Source: Bifidobacterium margollesii
GTDB lineage: Bacteria > Actinomycetota > Actinomycetes > Actinomycetales > Bifidobacteriaceae
NCBI RefSeq assembly: GCF_002860355.1
Contig: NZ_NMWU01000035.1
Coordinates: forward strand, 1 to 64,000
DNA: 64,000 nucleotides
Reading direction: 5' to 3'
Shown here: positions 56,919 to 64,000 of the stretch, piece after piece
Numbering within the stretch: position 1 is the first letter of the stretch
How the letters are laid out: the number at the start of each line of letters is the position of its first letter
The notes under the pieces: model-generated
Databases searched by the model: none
The model's input: only the letters and a program-made list of their open reading frames with translations
Told to the model about the DNA's origin: nothing
Made by a program: the position numbers and the translations under genes

Positions 56919-58373
56919 ATGACCGAAGACCTGTTCACCGCCACCGACGCTCCCGAAGACCTGACCCGGCCACTGGCCGTTCGCATGAGGCCCTCCACCC
57001 TCGACGAAGTGGTCGGACAGGATCATGTGCTGGGCCCGGGATCCCCGTTGCGCAGACTCGCGTCCCCCGCATCCCGGGGGTCGCTCGCCGCACCCAGCTC
57101 GGTTATCCTCTTCGGCCCTCCCGGCGTCGGAAAGACCACGCTCGCCTACATCGTCGCCAAACAATCCGGCCGTGTATTCGAAGAGCTCTCCGCCGTCACA
57201 TCCGGAGTCAAAGACGTGCGCGAAGTCCTCCGTCGTGCACACGACAGACTGGTGTCGCAAGGCAGGGAAACCGTTCTGTTCATCGACGAGGTGCATCGCT
57301 TCTCCAAATCCCAGCAGGACGCCCTGCTGCCCAGCGTCGAAAACCGTGACGTCACCTTCATCGCGGCCACCACCGAGAATCCCAGCTTCTCCGTCATCTC
57401 CCCGCTGATCAGCCGTTCGGTGGTCGTCAAACTCGAATCCCTAGGCGAACGGGACCTCGATACGCTGATCCGTCGGGCGATCGACGACAAGCGCGGACTG
57501 TCCGGTGAGGTGAAGGCCAGCGACGAGGCCATCGAAGAGATCATCCGCATGGCGGGCGGAGACGCCAGGAAATCGCTCACCATCCTGGAAGCCGCGGCCG
57601 GTGCCGTGACGGGTGACCGGAAACGGAAGAAGGGGGCCCGGAAGCCGATCATCACCCCGCAGATCGTGTCCCAGGTCATGGATGTGGCCACCGTGCGATA
57701 CGACAAGGCTGGAGACGATCACTACGACGTGGCCAGCGCCTTCATCAAATCCATGCGAGGCTCAGATCCGGATGCGGCCCTGCACTATCTCGCCCGGATG
57801 CTCAGGGCGGGCGAGGACCCCCGGTTCATCGCGCGCCGCATCATGATCGCATCCGCCGAGGAGGTGGGCATGGCCGCGCCGCAGATCCTGCAGACCACCG
57901 TCGCCGCCGCCCAGGCGGTAGCGATGATCGGCATGCCCGAAGCGCGCATCATCCTCGCCGAAGCCGTGATCGCCGTTGCCACCGCCCCCAAATCCAATGC
58001 CAGCTACAACGCCATCAACGAGGCGCTCGCCGATGTCGATGCCGGCCGGATCGGTCAGGTGCCGTTGCATCTGCGCAACGCCCCCACGAAGCTGATGAAG
58101 CAGTGGGGCAACCATGAAGGGTACCGGTATGCCCATGATGCGCCCGGTGCTGTGGCTGCCCAGCAGTACATGCCTGATGAATTGGTCGGTCGTGAGTATT
58201 ATCATCCCAATGATCGAGGTTATGAGCGGGAGATCGGCCCGAGACTGGAACGGATTCGCTCGATACTGCATGGCGCGGATACCATGGAGGACCGGCAGGA
58301 TGGTGCGGTCGGCCCGTCAGGGTGCAGGCCGGAGGCCTCGGAAGACACGAGAGACAAGGGAGCGCTCCGATGA
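56919..58373 (+). CDS. rarA: replication-associated recombination protein A (MgsA/RarA AAA ATPase)
   Basis: A 484-residue AAA+ clamp-loader-like protein that acts at stalled replication forks. Walker A is FGPPGVGKTTLAY, Walker B is VLFIDEVHRFSKSQ, and sensor 1 is in FIAATTENPSFSV. The C-terminal tetramerisation domain carries AMIGMPEARIILAEAVI. An N-terminal RPLAVRMRPSTLDEVVGQDH is canonical. Its stop overlaps the mtrA start by 4 bases. About 30 extra residues at the C-terminus are not part of the family fold. Confidence 0.96.
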   Translation: MTEDLFTATDAPEDLTRPLAVRMRPSTLDEVVGQDHVLGPGSPLRRLASPASRGSLAAPSSVILFGPPGVGKTTLAYIVAKQSGRVFEELSAVTSGVKDVREVLRRAHDRLVSQGRETVLFIDEVHRFSKSQQDALLPSVENRDVTFIAATTENPSFSVISPLISRSVVVKLESLGERDLDTLIRRAIDDKRGLSGEVKASDEAIEEIIRMAGGDARKSLTILEAAAGAVTGDRKRKKGARKPIITPQIVSQVMDVATVRYDKAGDDHYDVASAFIKSMRGSDPDAALHYLARMLRAGEDPRFIARRIMIASAEEVGMAAPQILQTTVAAAQAVAMIGMPEARIILAEAVIAVATAPKSNASYNAINEALADVDAGRIGQVPLHLRNAPTKLMKQWGNHEGYRYAHDAPGAVAAQQYMPDELVGREYYHPNDRGYEREIGPRLERIRSILHGADTMEDRQDGAVGPSGCRPEASEDTRDKGALR

Positions 58374-59089
58374 AGGATAAGACGACCATTCTGATCGTGG
58401 ATGATGATCAGGCGTTGGGCGAGATGCTGTCCATCGTGCTGGAATCCGAGGGGTTCTCCACGGTGGTATGCTATGACGGCCTGCGTGCGGTGGAGATGTT
58501 CCCCACCATCCATCCCGATCTCATGCTGCTTGATGTGATGCTTCCCGGTCTCAACGGCGTGGAGGTGGCACGGGAGATCCGCCGAACCTCACAGGTTCCG
58601 ATCATCATGCTCACCGCCAAGTCCGATACGCATGACGTGGTCAGCGGTCTTGAGGCCGGTGCCGACGACTATGTGGCCAAGCCGTTCAAGGTGGCCGAAC
58701 TGGTCGCCCGCGTCAAGGCGCGGCTACGCGCGGTGGCGCCGACCTCCTCGGCCAAGGGTTCGTCCGACGATGGGGTGCAGGAGGTGCACGAGGGGGCGAT
58801 CGACATCAGCCGCAACGAGCATACCGCCACCAAGAACGGCCGGGATCTGAATCTTACGCCGATGGAGTTCGAGCTGCTGTTCGTGCTGGCGTGCCATAGC
58901 GGTGACGTGCTCTCCCGCGGCGATCTGCTCGAACGGGTGTGGGGATATCAGAATTCCGGTGACGCCCGTCTGGTCAATGTGCATGTCCAGCGTCTTCGTC
59001 AGAAGGTGGAGGACAATCCCGAAAAGCCCGAAATCATTCAAACGGTGCGCGGGGTGGGATACAAGTTCGTGGCGCCCGCACGCGCATAG
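58370..59089 (+). CDS. mtrA: response regulator MtrA
   Basis: A 239-residue OmpR-family regulator. The receiver has the phospho-acceptor Asp55 ([10 protein letters not shown]), Thr in IIMLTAKSD and Lys in [10 protein letters not shown]. The C-terminal winged helix includes [20 protein letters not shown] and [15 protein letters not shown]. MtrAB controls cell-wall and division genes in actinobacteria. It overlaps rarA, and mtrB starts 15 bases downstream, followed by lpqB: the canonical mtrAB-lpqB operon. Confidence 0.95.
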   Translation: MKDKTTILIVDDDQALGEMLSIVLESEGFSTVVCYDGLRAVEMFPTIHPDLMLLDVMLPGLNGVEVAREIRRTSQVPIIMLTAKSDTHDVVSGLEAGADDYVAKPFKVAELVARVKARLRAVAPTSSAKGSSDDGVQEVHEGAIDISRNEHTATKNGRDLNLTPMEFELLFVLACHSGDVLSRGDLLERVWGYQNSGDARLVNVHVQRLRQKVEDNPEKPEIIQTVRGVGYKFVAPARA

Positions 59090-59104
59090 TCCGACTACGG
59101 CGTC

Positions 59105-60799
59105 ATGCAGGCTGGTCCGATCTCCCGAATCTCGCGGATGCTTCCGCATCTGCGCACCTCCGTCACCCGGTCGCTTCAGCGTAGGGTCATCTTCTCCATC
59201 GCGGTCGTCACGCTGGTGGTTGCAGCGGGGTTTTCCGTCGCATCGTTCGCGTCGGTTCGGTCGTCGCTGATGGAGCAGGCCACCAGTCAGGCCCAGAAGG
59301 ATTTCTCCGATGAAATGGATCGGGCCCAGGCAAATCTTGATTCCGCCGATCTGTCCAGCGATGCGGACGCCCAGCGGTTGATCTCGGATCTCGCCTCCAC
59401 CCTGCAGGACGACGGCAGTTCGAATCTGCTCGGCATCTACATCATCGGCGAGGGGGAGGGCGGCGCCGACCTGATTCCGGTTTCCACCGATCCGAACTAC
59501 CTGTCCCTCGTTTCGGAATCGATGCGCGGTCAGGTGCTGAGGTCAAACGCCGGTGACATGTTCTATCAGCCGGTGGGCTTCGACCGTGAGGGGCGTCATG
59601 ATCTCCCCGGCGCGATTCTCGGAGGACTGCTCACCAGGCCCGACGGTGGGACGCTCAGCCTGTTCGCCGCATACTCCTATGAGATACAGCAGACGACGGT
59701 GATGAACATCGAGTTCGCACTGCTGGTTTCGTGTCTGCTGATGAGCATTGTCGTCGGTCTGATCATCTGGCGGGTGATGCGCGGTATCATTCGCCCGGTG
59801 AGCAATGTGGCCAGCACTGCGGAAAAGCTGGCGTCCGGCGATCTTTCAGCTCGTACCGAGGTCACCAGAAGAGACGAGATCGGCGTGCTGCAGCAGTCGT
59901 TCAACGAGATGGCCGATTCCCTCAACGAGAAGATCGACGAACTGGAGACGGTGAGCTCCATGCAGCGACGGTTCGTCTCCGACGTGAGTCACGAACTACG
60001 CACTCCCGTGACCACGATCCGTATGGCGGCTGATCTGCTCGAAGCCCGCAAGGACGGTTTCGAGCCCAGCACCGCACGCACTGTGGAACTGCTGAGCGAA
60101 CAGACGTCCCGATTCCAGCAGATGCTCGCCGATCTGCTGGAGATCTCCCGCTATGACGCCGGTTCGGCCTCGGCCGATCTGGTCGAGACCGATATTCGCG
60201 TGCCCGTTGACGATGCCGTTGACGATGTCCGCGAGATCGCCCAGGCGCGGCATGTCGTGATTTCGATCACGATGCCCGATTACCCGGTGGCTGCGGACAT
60301 GGATTCGCGACGCATCACGCGCATCATTCGCAATCTGCTGGGTAATGCCATCGATTTCGCCGAGGATAAGCCGATCGAGGTTCGCGTCGCGGCCAATGAC
60401 CGGGCGGTGGTCGTCAGCGTCCGGGACTTCGGCGTCGGCATCGATCCCGAGGATCTCGAGCACATCTTCGACCGCTTCTGGAGGGCCGACACCTCGCGAT
60501 CGCGATTGACCGGCGGCACCGGGCTGGGACTGTCGATCGCCATGCAGGATGCCCTGCTGCACGAGGGAGATCTCTCCGTCAGGTCACGGTTGGGAGAGGG
60601 CACATGGTTCCTGCTCTCCATTCCCATCAGGGCGGGATCGGGATCCGTTGATGAACGGGATCGGCCTGTGCGCTTCATCGAAGGATCGTATCCGGGGATC
60701 ATCGGTTCGTTCCTTGAGGGCAGGACCAGACTGGATGGGTACGCGAGCAGCGGCTCGAATGACGCCGCGTTGGAAGCCGAAGGCGGTGACGGGCGATGA
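59105..60799 (+). CDS. mtrB: sensor histidine kinase MtrB
   Basis: A 564-residue membrane kinase. TM1 is at about residues 28-50, a sensor region spans 55-200, TM2 is at about 205-225 and a HAMP domain follows (225-280, ending near VTRRDEIGVLQQSFNEMA). The DHp phospho-acceptor is His296 in VSDVSHELRTP. The ATPase domain has IRNLLGNAIDFAEDK (N box), VRDFGVGIDPEDLEHIFDRF (G1/F) and GGTGLGLSIA (G2). A Pro/Asp/Arg-rich tail ends the protein. Partner of MtrA. The ATG at 59105 gives a complete N-terminus. Confidence 0.95.
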   Translation: MQAGPISRISRMLPHLRTSVTRSLQRRVIFSIAVVTLVVAAGFSVASFASVRSSLMEQATSQAQKDFSDEMDRAQANLDSADLSSDADAQRLISDLASTLQDDGSSNLLGIYIIGEGEGGADLIPVSTDPNYLSLVSESMRGQVLRSNAGDMFYQPVGFDREGRHDLPGAILGGLLTRPDGGTLSLFAAYSYEIQQTTVMNIEFALLVSCLLMSIVVGLIIWRVMRGIIRPVSNVASTAEKLASGDLSARTEVTRRDEIGVLQQSFNEMADSLNEKIDELETVSSMQRRFVSDVSHELRTPVTTIRMAADLLEARKDGFEPSTARTVELLSEQTSRFQQMLADLLEISRYDAGSASADLVETDIRVPVDDAVDDVREIAQARHVVISITMPDYPVAADMDSRRITRIIRNLLGNAIDFAEDKPIEVRVAANDRAVVVSVRDFGVGIDPEDLEHIFDRFWRADTSRSRLTGGTGLGLSIAMQDALLHEGDLSVRSRLGEGTWFLLSIPIRAGSGSVDERDRPVRFIEGSYPGIIGSFLEGRTRLDGYASSGSNDAALEAEGGDGR

Positions 60800-62562
60800 G
60801 GAAGGCGATCATGCGGTGGTTTCGCGAGTGGAATCGAGAATCGGGAATCCGACGTGCCGTGCGCATCGCCGGCGCGGTGGCATTGGTCGCATCGCTGACG
60901 CTTGTTTCGGGATGCTCGATGGGGCTTCCCACCAGTGGACCGGTGGAGCGGGTGAGTCTTACACAGAACGAAGACCATCGCGTCTATATCGATCCCCAGG
61001 GGCCGAGTGAGGATGCCGAACCCGAGCAGATCGTGCGGGGATTCATCGACTCCCTGCCGGCTGGTCCGCAGAGCGACGGATTCAAGGTGGCGAAGGAGTT
61101 CCTCACCGATGCGGCCCGGAAGACGTGGAAGCCGGATGCGAAAACGGTCATCTATTCGGGGGAGCTTCAGATCTCCCGTGAAGCCGATACGATGGACCTG
61201 CAGTCGCGGCAACCATCGCGGGTGACGGTGTCCATCTCCTACAATTCGATCGGCGCGGTCGATTCCCGCGGCGTGTATTCGGCCGAAGGCGCGAGTGGTT
61301 CGTCCAGAATCGAGCTTCGTCTCGTCAAAGTGGACGGACAGTGGCGTATTTCCTCGCTGCCCGATGGCATCAGCATTTCACAGTCCGGATTCTTCCAGGT
61401 GTTTCGGCAGGTGGAGCTTTACCAGCTCGCTGATTCCGGGCGGACGCTGATTCCCGACCAGCGGTGGTTCGCGTGGAGACAGTGGCGTACGCTTGCCGTG
61501 CGTGAGCTGCTTCGTGAGCCGGCGAACTGGCTTGGCGACGCCGCGCAGTCGGTGGGTGACGGTGCGATCGCTCTTGCCATGGATTCCGTGCCGATGTCGC
61601 AGGGTGTGGTGCAGGTGAAGCTCACCAACAGTGTGATGTCGCTGACGGTGGATGAGCGTGCCAAACTGATCAGGCGCATTCGGCTGACGTTGGGCGATGG
61701 CAGCGGGGAATACCGTCTCAGCGTCGTCGACGACGCGGGGCAGGATCTGTCGAATGCGGACGAGAACGAGAATATCTCGATAGATCAGCCGCCGAGGCAC
61801 TTGTACACTCTCGCGAACAATTTCATCCTGTCCATCGCCTCGAACAATATCGTACGTCTGGGAGACGTGGCCGGCAGGTTTGACGGGGCCGTGGGCATGG
61901 CGTTCACCGAACGCGGTGGCGCCATTCTCAGGCCGGATGGCATTGTGGAATGCGTGACGAAGGACACCGATGCCTGCGGAACGCTGTTCGGCGGCAATGA
62001 GGCGAGCATCATCCGAGAGGGCATCGACGACGAGATCTGGGCGGTTTCGAAGGATTCCTCGCAGATCATGGTGCACGTCAATGGGCAGGAGAGGCGTTTC
62101 TCGGCATCGATGTTCGAGGGACGTCAGATCACCGCGTTCGATATTGCCCCGGAGGGATCACGCGCCGTGGTTGCGTTGGGACCGAAAAAGGGCGTGGACG
62201 GCGGCAGGATTGTCATGATCGGCATCTCGCGGGATTCGAATCGGCTGCCTTCCGGGTTGAGTTCCCATCCGAACACGATTTCGAACAGATCGAATATCGT
62301 GTCGCTGACGTTCTACAACGAATCGACGGTGGTGTATGCATTGCGCGATGCGGGCAGTGGATATCAGCAGCTTTCGCCGGGCCCGGAGAGTCCTCAGCGG
62401 CTTCCTGAGGACACGCGGGAGCTGGTGGCCGGTCAGATCGACCAGACCCAGAGTCTGATCGCATTGGATGGCGATGGCATGGTCCGTTACGCCCGTGCCT
62501 CGTTGAACGCTTCATGGCGTGTGCTCGACTACCAGACCGATGCCATTACCAGCGGATGGTGA
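60796..62562 (+). CDS. lpqB: MtrB-associated lipoprotein LpqB
   Basis: A 588-residue lipoprotein. The lipobox is LTLVSGC with Cys40. A GerMN-like domain (about residues 200-330, VPMSQGVVQVKLTNSVMSLT) and a C-terminal beta-propeller-like region (about 340-588) match LpqB of mycobacteria and streptomycetes, which interacts with MtrB. It overlaps mtrB by 4 bases. The gap after it (62563-62867) contains the sugar-binding gene's regulatory region. Confidence 0.93.
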   Translation: MRKAIMRWFREWNRESGIRRAVRIAGAVALVASLTLVSGCSMGLPTSGPVERVSLTQNEDHRVYIDPQGPSEDAEPEQIVRGFIDSLPAGPQSDGFKVAKEFLTDAARKTWKPDAKTVIYSGELQISREADTMDLQSRQPSRVTVSISYNSIGAVDSRGVYSAEGASGSSRIELRLVKVDGQWRISSLPDGISISQSGFFQVFRQVELYQLADSGRTLIPDQRWFAWRQWRTLAVRELLREPANWLGDAAQSVGDGAIALAMDSVPMSQGVVQVKLTNSVMSLTVDERAKLIRRIRLTLGDGSGEYRLSVVDDAGQDLSNADENENISIDQPPRHLYTLANNFILSIASNNIVRLGDVAGRFDGAVGMAFTERGGAILRPDGIVECVTKDTDACGTLFGGNEASIIREGIDDEIWAVSKDSSQIMVHVNGQERRFSASMFEGRQITAFDIAPEGSRAVVALGPKKGVDGGRIVMIGISRDSNRLPSGLSSHPNTISNRSNIVSLTFYNESTVVYALRDAGSGYQQLSPGPESPQRLPEDTRELVAGQIDQTQSLIALDGDGMVRYARASLNASWRVLDYQTDAITSGW

Positions 62563-62714
62563 CGGCTGGCATTTTCGGACCGGCGTCAACGAATGAAGTC
62601 GTTGGTTGCGCCGTCGGCGTGTTGACGATAGTCGTGCATCACAGAAACGATCAGGAATGAAGTAAACGAATCGTTGGATCAAACAGAAACGAACATGATC
62701 TTTCAAAGAACAGT

Positions 62715-62727
62715 GTTGTTATCGTTT
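62715..62727. promoter_or_regulatory. 13-bp element repeated inversely after the fruE-like gene (left copy)
   Basis: GTTGTTATCGTTT here is the exact reverse complement of AAACGATAACAAC at 63976-63988, on the other side of the sugar-binding gene. The match suggests a binding site shared by the gene and the next gene beyond the window. A second weak symmetry, AACGAATCGTT, is at 62665-62675. The regulator is unknown; a LacI-type sugar repressor is plausible. Confidence 0.5.
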
Positions 62728-62764
62728 ATTGGCCATTCTGTTATTGATTTGTTATCCACTGGTG

Positions 62765-62806
62765 TTGATCAGTGAATTGTCAGGTAATAATGTGAACGCT
62801 AACGAC
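62765..62806 (+). promoter_or_regulatory. candidate fruE promoter with LacI-like operator
   Basis: TTGATC (62765-62770) and an AT-rich TAATAATG (62785-62792) are candidate -35/-10 elements with a short spacing. Directly downstream, TGTGAACGCTAACGAC (62791-62806) is a partly symmetrical sequence with a central CG, as in LacI-family operators. Placement over the start of transcription would permit repression. Both calls are visual only. Confidence 0.4.
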
Positions 62807-62867
62807 GGAACAACAGTGTTCGTCCCGATGGTAGAACGACCTACCACCATACTCAAGGAGGAGTCAT

Positions 62868-63860
62868 ATGAAGAAAGCAATCAAGACCGGCCTCGCCGCT
62901 ATCGTGGCAGCTTCCACCATGGTGGGCCTCGCGGCATGCGGTGGCAGCAGCTCCAGCAGCAGCGATAGCAGCTCCGATGGTCAGAAGACCGTCGGTTTCG
63001 TGGCGGTCGGTCCCGAGGGCGGCTTCCGTACGGCCAACGAGAACGACATCAAGAAGGCGTTCAAGGACGCCGGCTTCAATCTGGTGTACTCCCCGACGCA
63101 GAACAACGATCAGCAGAAGCAGATTCAGGCGTTCAACAAGTTCGTCAACGATGAAGTCGATGCCATCATCCTGTCCTCCACCGAGGACTCCGGTTGGGAT
63201 GATTCGCTGAAGAAGGCCGCCGAAGCCGAGATCCCGGTCTTTACGGTCGATCGTAACGTCGAGGTCAAGGATGCCGAGGCCAAGAAGGCCATCGTCTCCC
63301 ACATCGGACCGTCCAACGAATGGGCCGGTGAGCAGGCCGCCGAGCGCATCGCCAAGGACTTCCCGAACGGCGCCAACGGATTCATCCTCGAAGGCCCCGC
63401 CGGTCTGTCCGTGGTGAAGGACCGCGGCACCGGCTGGAACAACAAGGTCGCCTCCAACATCAAGGTCCTCGAATCCCAGTCCGCCAACTGGTCCACCGAT
63501 GAGGCCAAGACCGTCACCGCCGGTCTGCTCGACAAGTACAAGTCCCAGAACCCGCAGTTCATCTTCGCTCAGAACGACGAGATGGGCATCGGCGCCGCTC
63601 AGGCCGTGGACGCCGCCGGTCTGAAGGGCAAGGTCAAGATCGTCACCATCGACGGCACCAAGGCAGCTCTGCAGGCTGTGGTCGACGGCGATCTCGACTA
63701 CGTGATCGAGTACAACCCGATCTTCGGCAAGGAGACCGCCCAGGCCGTCAAGGACAAGCTGGATGGCAAGACCCCCGAGGCCGACATCCAGATCGATTCC
63801 AAGACCTTCGACAAGGCTGCCGCCAAGTCCGCTCTCGACTCCGGTGAGCGCGCCTACTGA
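62868..63860 (+). CDS. fruE: sugar ABC transporter substrate-binding lipoprotein (FruE/YtfQ-like)
   Basis: A 330-residue periplasmic-type sugar-binding lipoprotein of the pentose/hexose (Peripla_BP_4) family. The lipobox is GLAAC (Cys24), followed by a Ser-rich linker. The domain contains TVGFVAVGPEGGFRTANEND, IQAFNKFVNDEVDAIILSST, SGWDDSLKKAAEAEIPVFTV and FIFAQNDEMGIGAAQAVDAA. It resembles FruE of the bifidobacterial fructose importer FruEKFG and E. coli YtfQ. The partners would lie downstream outside the window. Strong AAGGAGGAG site. The FruE name is by recall of the family, not by a search. Confidence 0.82.
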   Translation: MKKAIKTGLAAIVAASTMVGLAACGGSSSSSSDSSSDGQKTVGFVAVGPEGGFRTANENDIKKAFKDAGFNLVYSPTQNNDQQKQIQAFNKFVNDEVDAIILSSTEDSGWDDSLKKAAEAEIPVFTVDRNVEVKDAEAKKAIVSHIGPSNEWAGEQAAERIAKDFPNGANGFILEGPAGLSVVKDRGTGWNNKVASNIKVLESQSANWSTDEAKTVTAGLLDKYKSQNPQFIFAQNDEMGIGAAQAVDAAGLKGKVKIVTIDGTKAALQAVVDGDLDYVIEYNPIFGKETAQAVKDKLDGKTPEADIQIDSKTFDKAAAKSALDSGERAY

Positions 63861-63916
63861 TCCTCAGGATTAACCTTCGGGTTCAACGGCATACGCCAAT
63901 ACGACATAATCAGCAG

Positions 63917-63953
63917 TGAACGGTGTATCGGATTCATTCCGATGCACCGTTCC
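63917..63953 (+). terminator. hairpin terminator or attenuator after fruE
   Basis: GAACGGTGTATCGGA (63918-63932) and TCCGATGCACCGTTC (63938-63952) form a 15-pair stem with one G-U pair and a five-base loop. It ends with TCATGTT and has no T-run. If the transporter operon continues, it would lower expression of the downstream genes relative to the binding protein. Confidence 0.7.
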
Positions 63954-63975
63954 TCATGTTCGGCCAAATGTCACA

Positions 63976-63988
63976 AAACGATAACAAC
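63976..63988. promoter_or_regulatory. 13-bp element, right copy
   Basis: AAACGATAACAAC is the exact reverse complement of the element at 62715-62727 and lies downstream of the sugar-binding gene, probably upstream of the next gene of the transport locus. It supports shared control. Confidence 0.5.
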
Positions 63989-64000
63989 CCCTTTCGTAAG

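Noticed and set aside
62587-62604. Small hairpin CAACGA-TCGTTG after lpqB
   Set aside because: A six-pair stem with no T-run is not enough to support a terminator call.

Overview
The window is a high-GC chromosomal segment of a Bifidobacterium or very close relative. The evidence is an actinobacterial core gene set (mtrA-mtrB-lpqB, sepH, a DUF4193 protein next to dut and rel, a HelY-type helicase, gluABCD). It is combined with bifidobacterial traits: a comEA-comEC-holA-tsaE-tsaB-rimI-tsaD run after leuS, and a fructose-type sugar-binding lipoprotein. The species cannot be fixed from sequence alone.

Layout. 1-610: the 5' part of an IS30-family element, cut by the window edge. 1081-3928: a DUF1287 lipoprotein-like or membrane-anchored protein, corA and an orphan amino-acid-binding lipoprotein. 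4054-14129: leuS, comEA/comEC, holA and the t6A cluster tsaE-tsaB-rimI-tsaD. 14126-17427: a small Xre regulator, a DUF1648-type membrane protein, a CPBP protease and a TSUP transporter. 17581-19142: a 17-bp tandem repeat, a TPP riboswitch, tenA and dtd. 19225-24326 (minus strand): an accessory operon with an ECF sigma factor, a membrane protein, an ABC ATPase and two ABC permeases with large extracytoplasmic loops. 24575-26112: a FetAB-like ABC pair. 26246-26900: the wreck of a two-component system. 26973-36761: parC-type topoisomerase, an NPP-like phosphodiesterase, sepH, DUF4193, dut, rel and an aldo/keto reductase. 36897-41650: a DUF349 coiled-coil protein, hisS and aspS. 41823-44439: a SsuABC/TauABC-like importer. 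44674-48900: gluABCD with a UbiE-like methyltransferase translationally coupled to its end. 49023-56833: a 5'-nucleotidase-type phosphatase, a YbaK protein, PPK2, a HelY helicase and a PAP2 acid phosphatase. 56919-62562: rarA-mtrA-mtrB-lpqB. 62868-end: a fruE-like sugar-binding protein with candidate operators on both sides.

How the genes fit together. Most of the window is housekeeping: aminoacylation (leuS, hisS, aspS), tRNA t6A and quality control (tsaBDE, dtd, YbaK), stringent response (rel), DNA topology and repair (parC, rarA, holA), and envelope signalling (mtrAB-lpqB). Nutrient scavenging is the second theme: glutamate, a sulfonate/taurine/nitrate-type substrate, thiamine precursor salvage under TPP control, a fructose-type sugar, and phosphate from two exported phosphatases whose upstream regions carry GTTCACC elements resembling actinobacterial Pho boxes. 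The most system-like accessory locus is the sigma factor-membrane protein-ABC exporter operon at 19225-24326. Its sigma/membrane-protein junction is built from a 15-bp tandem repeat in which every copy carries a start codon.
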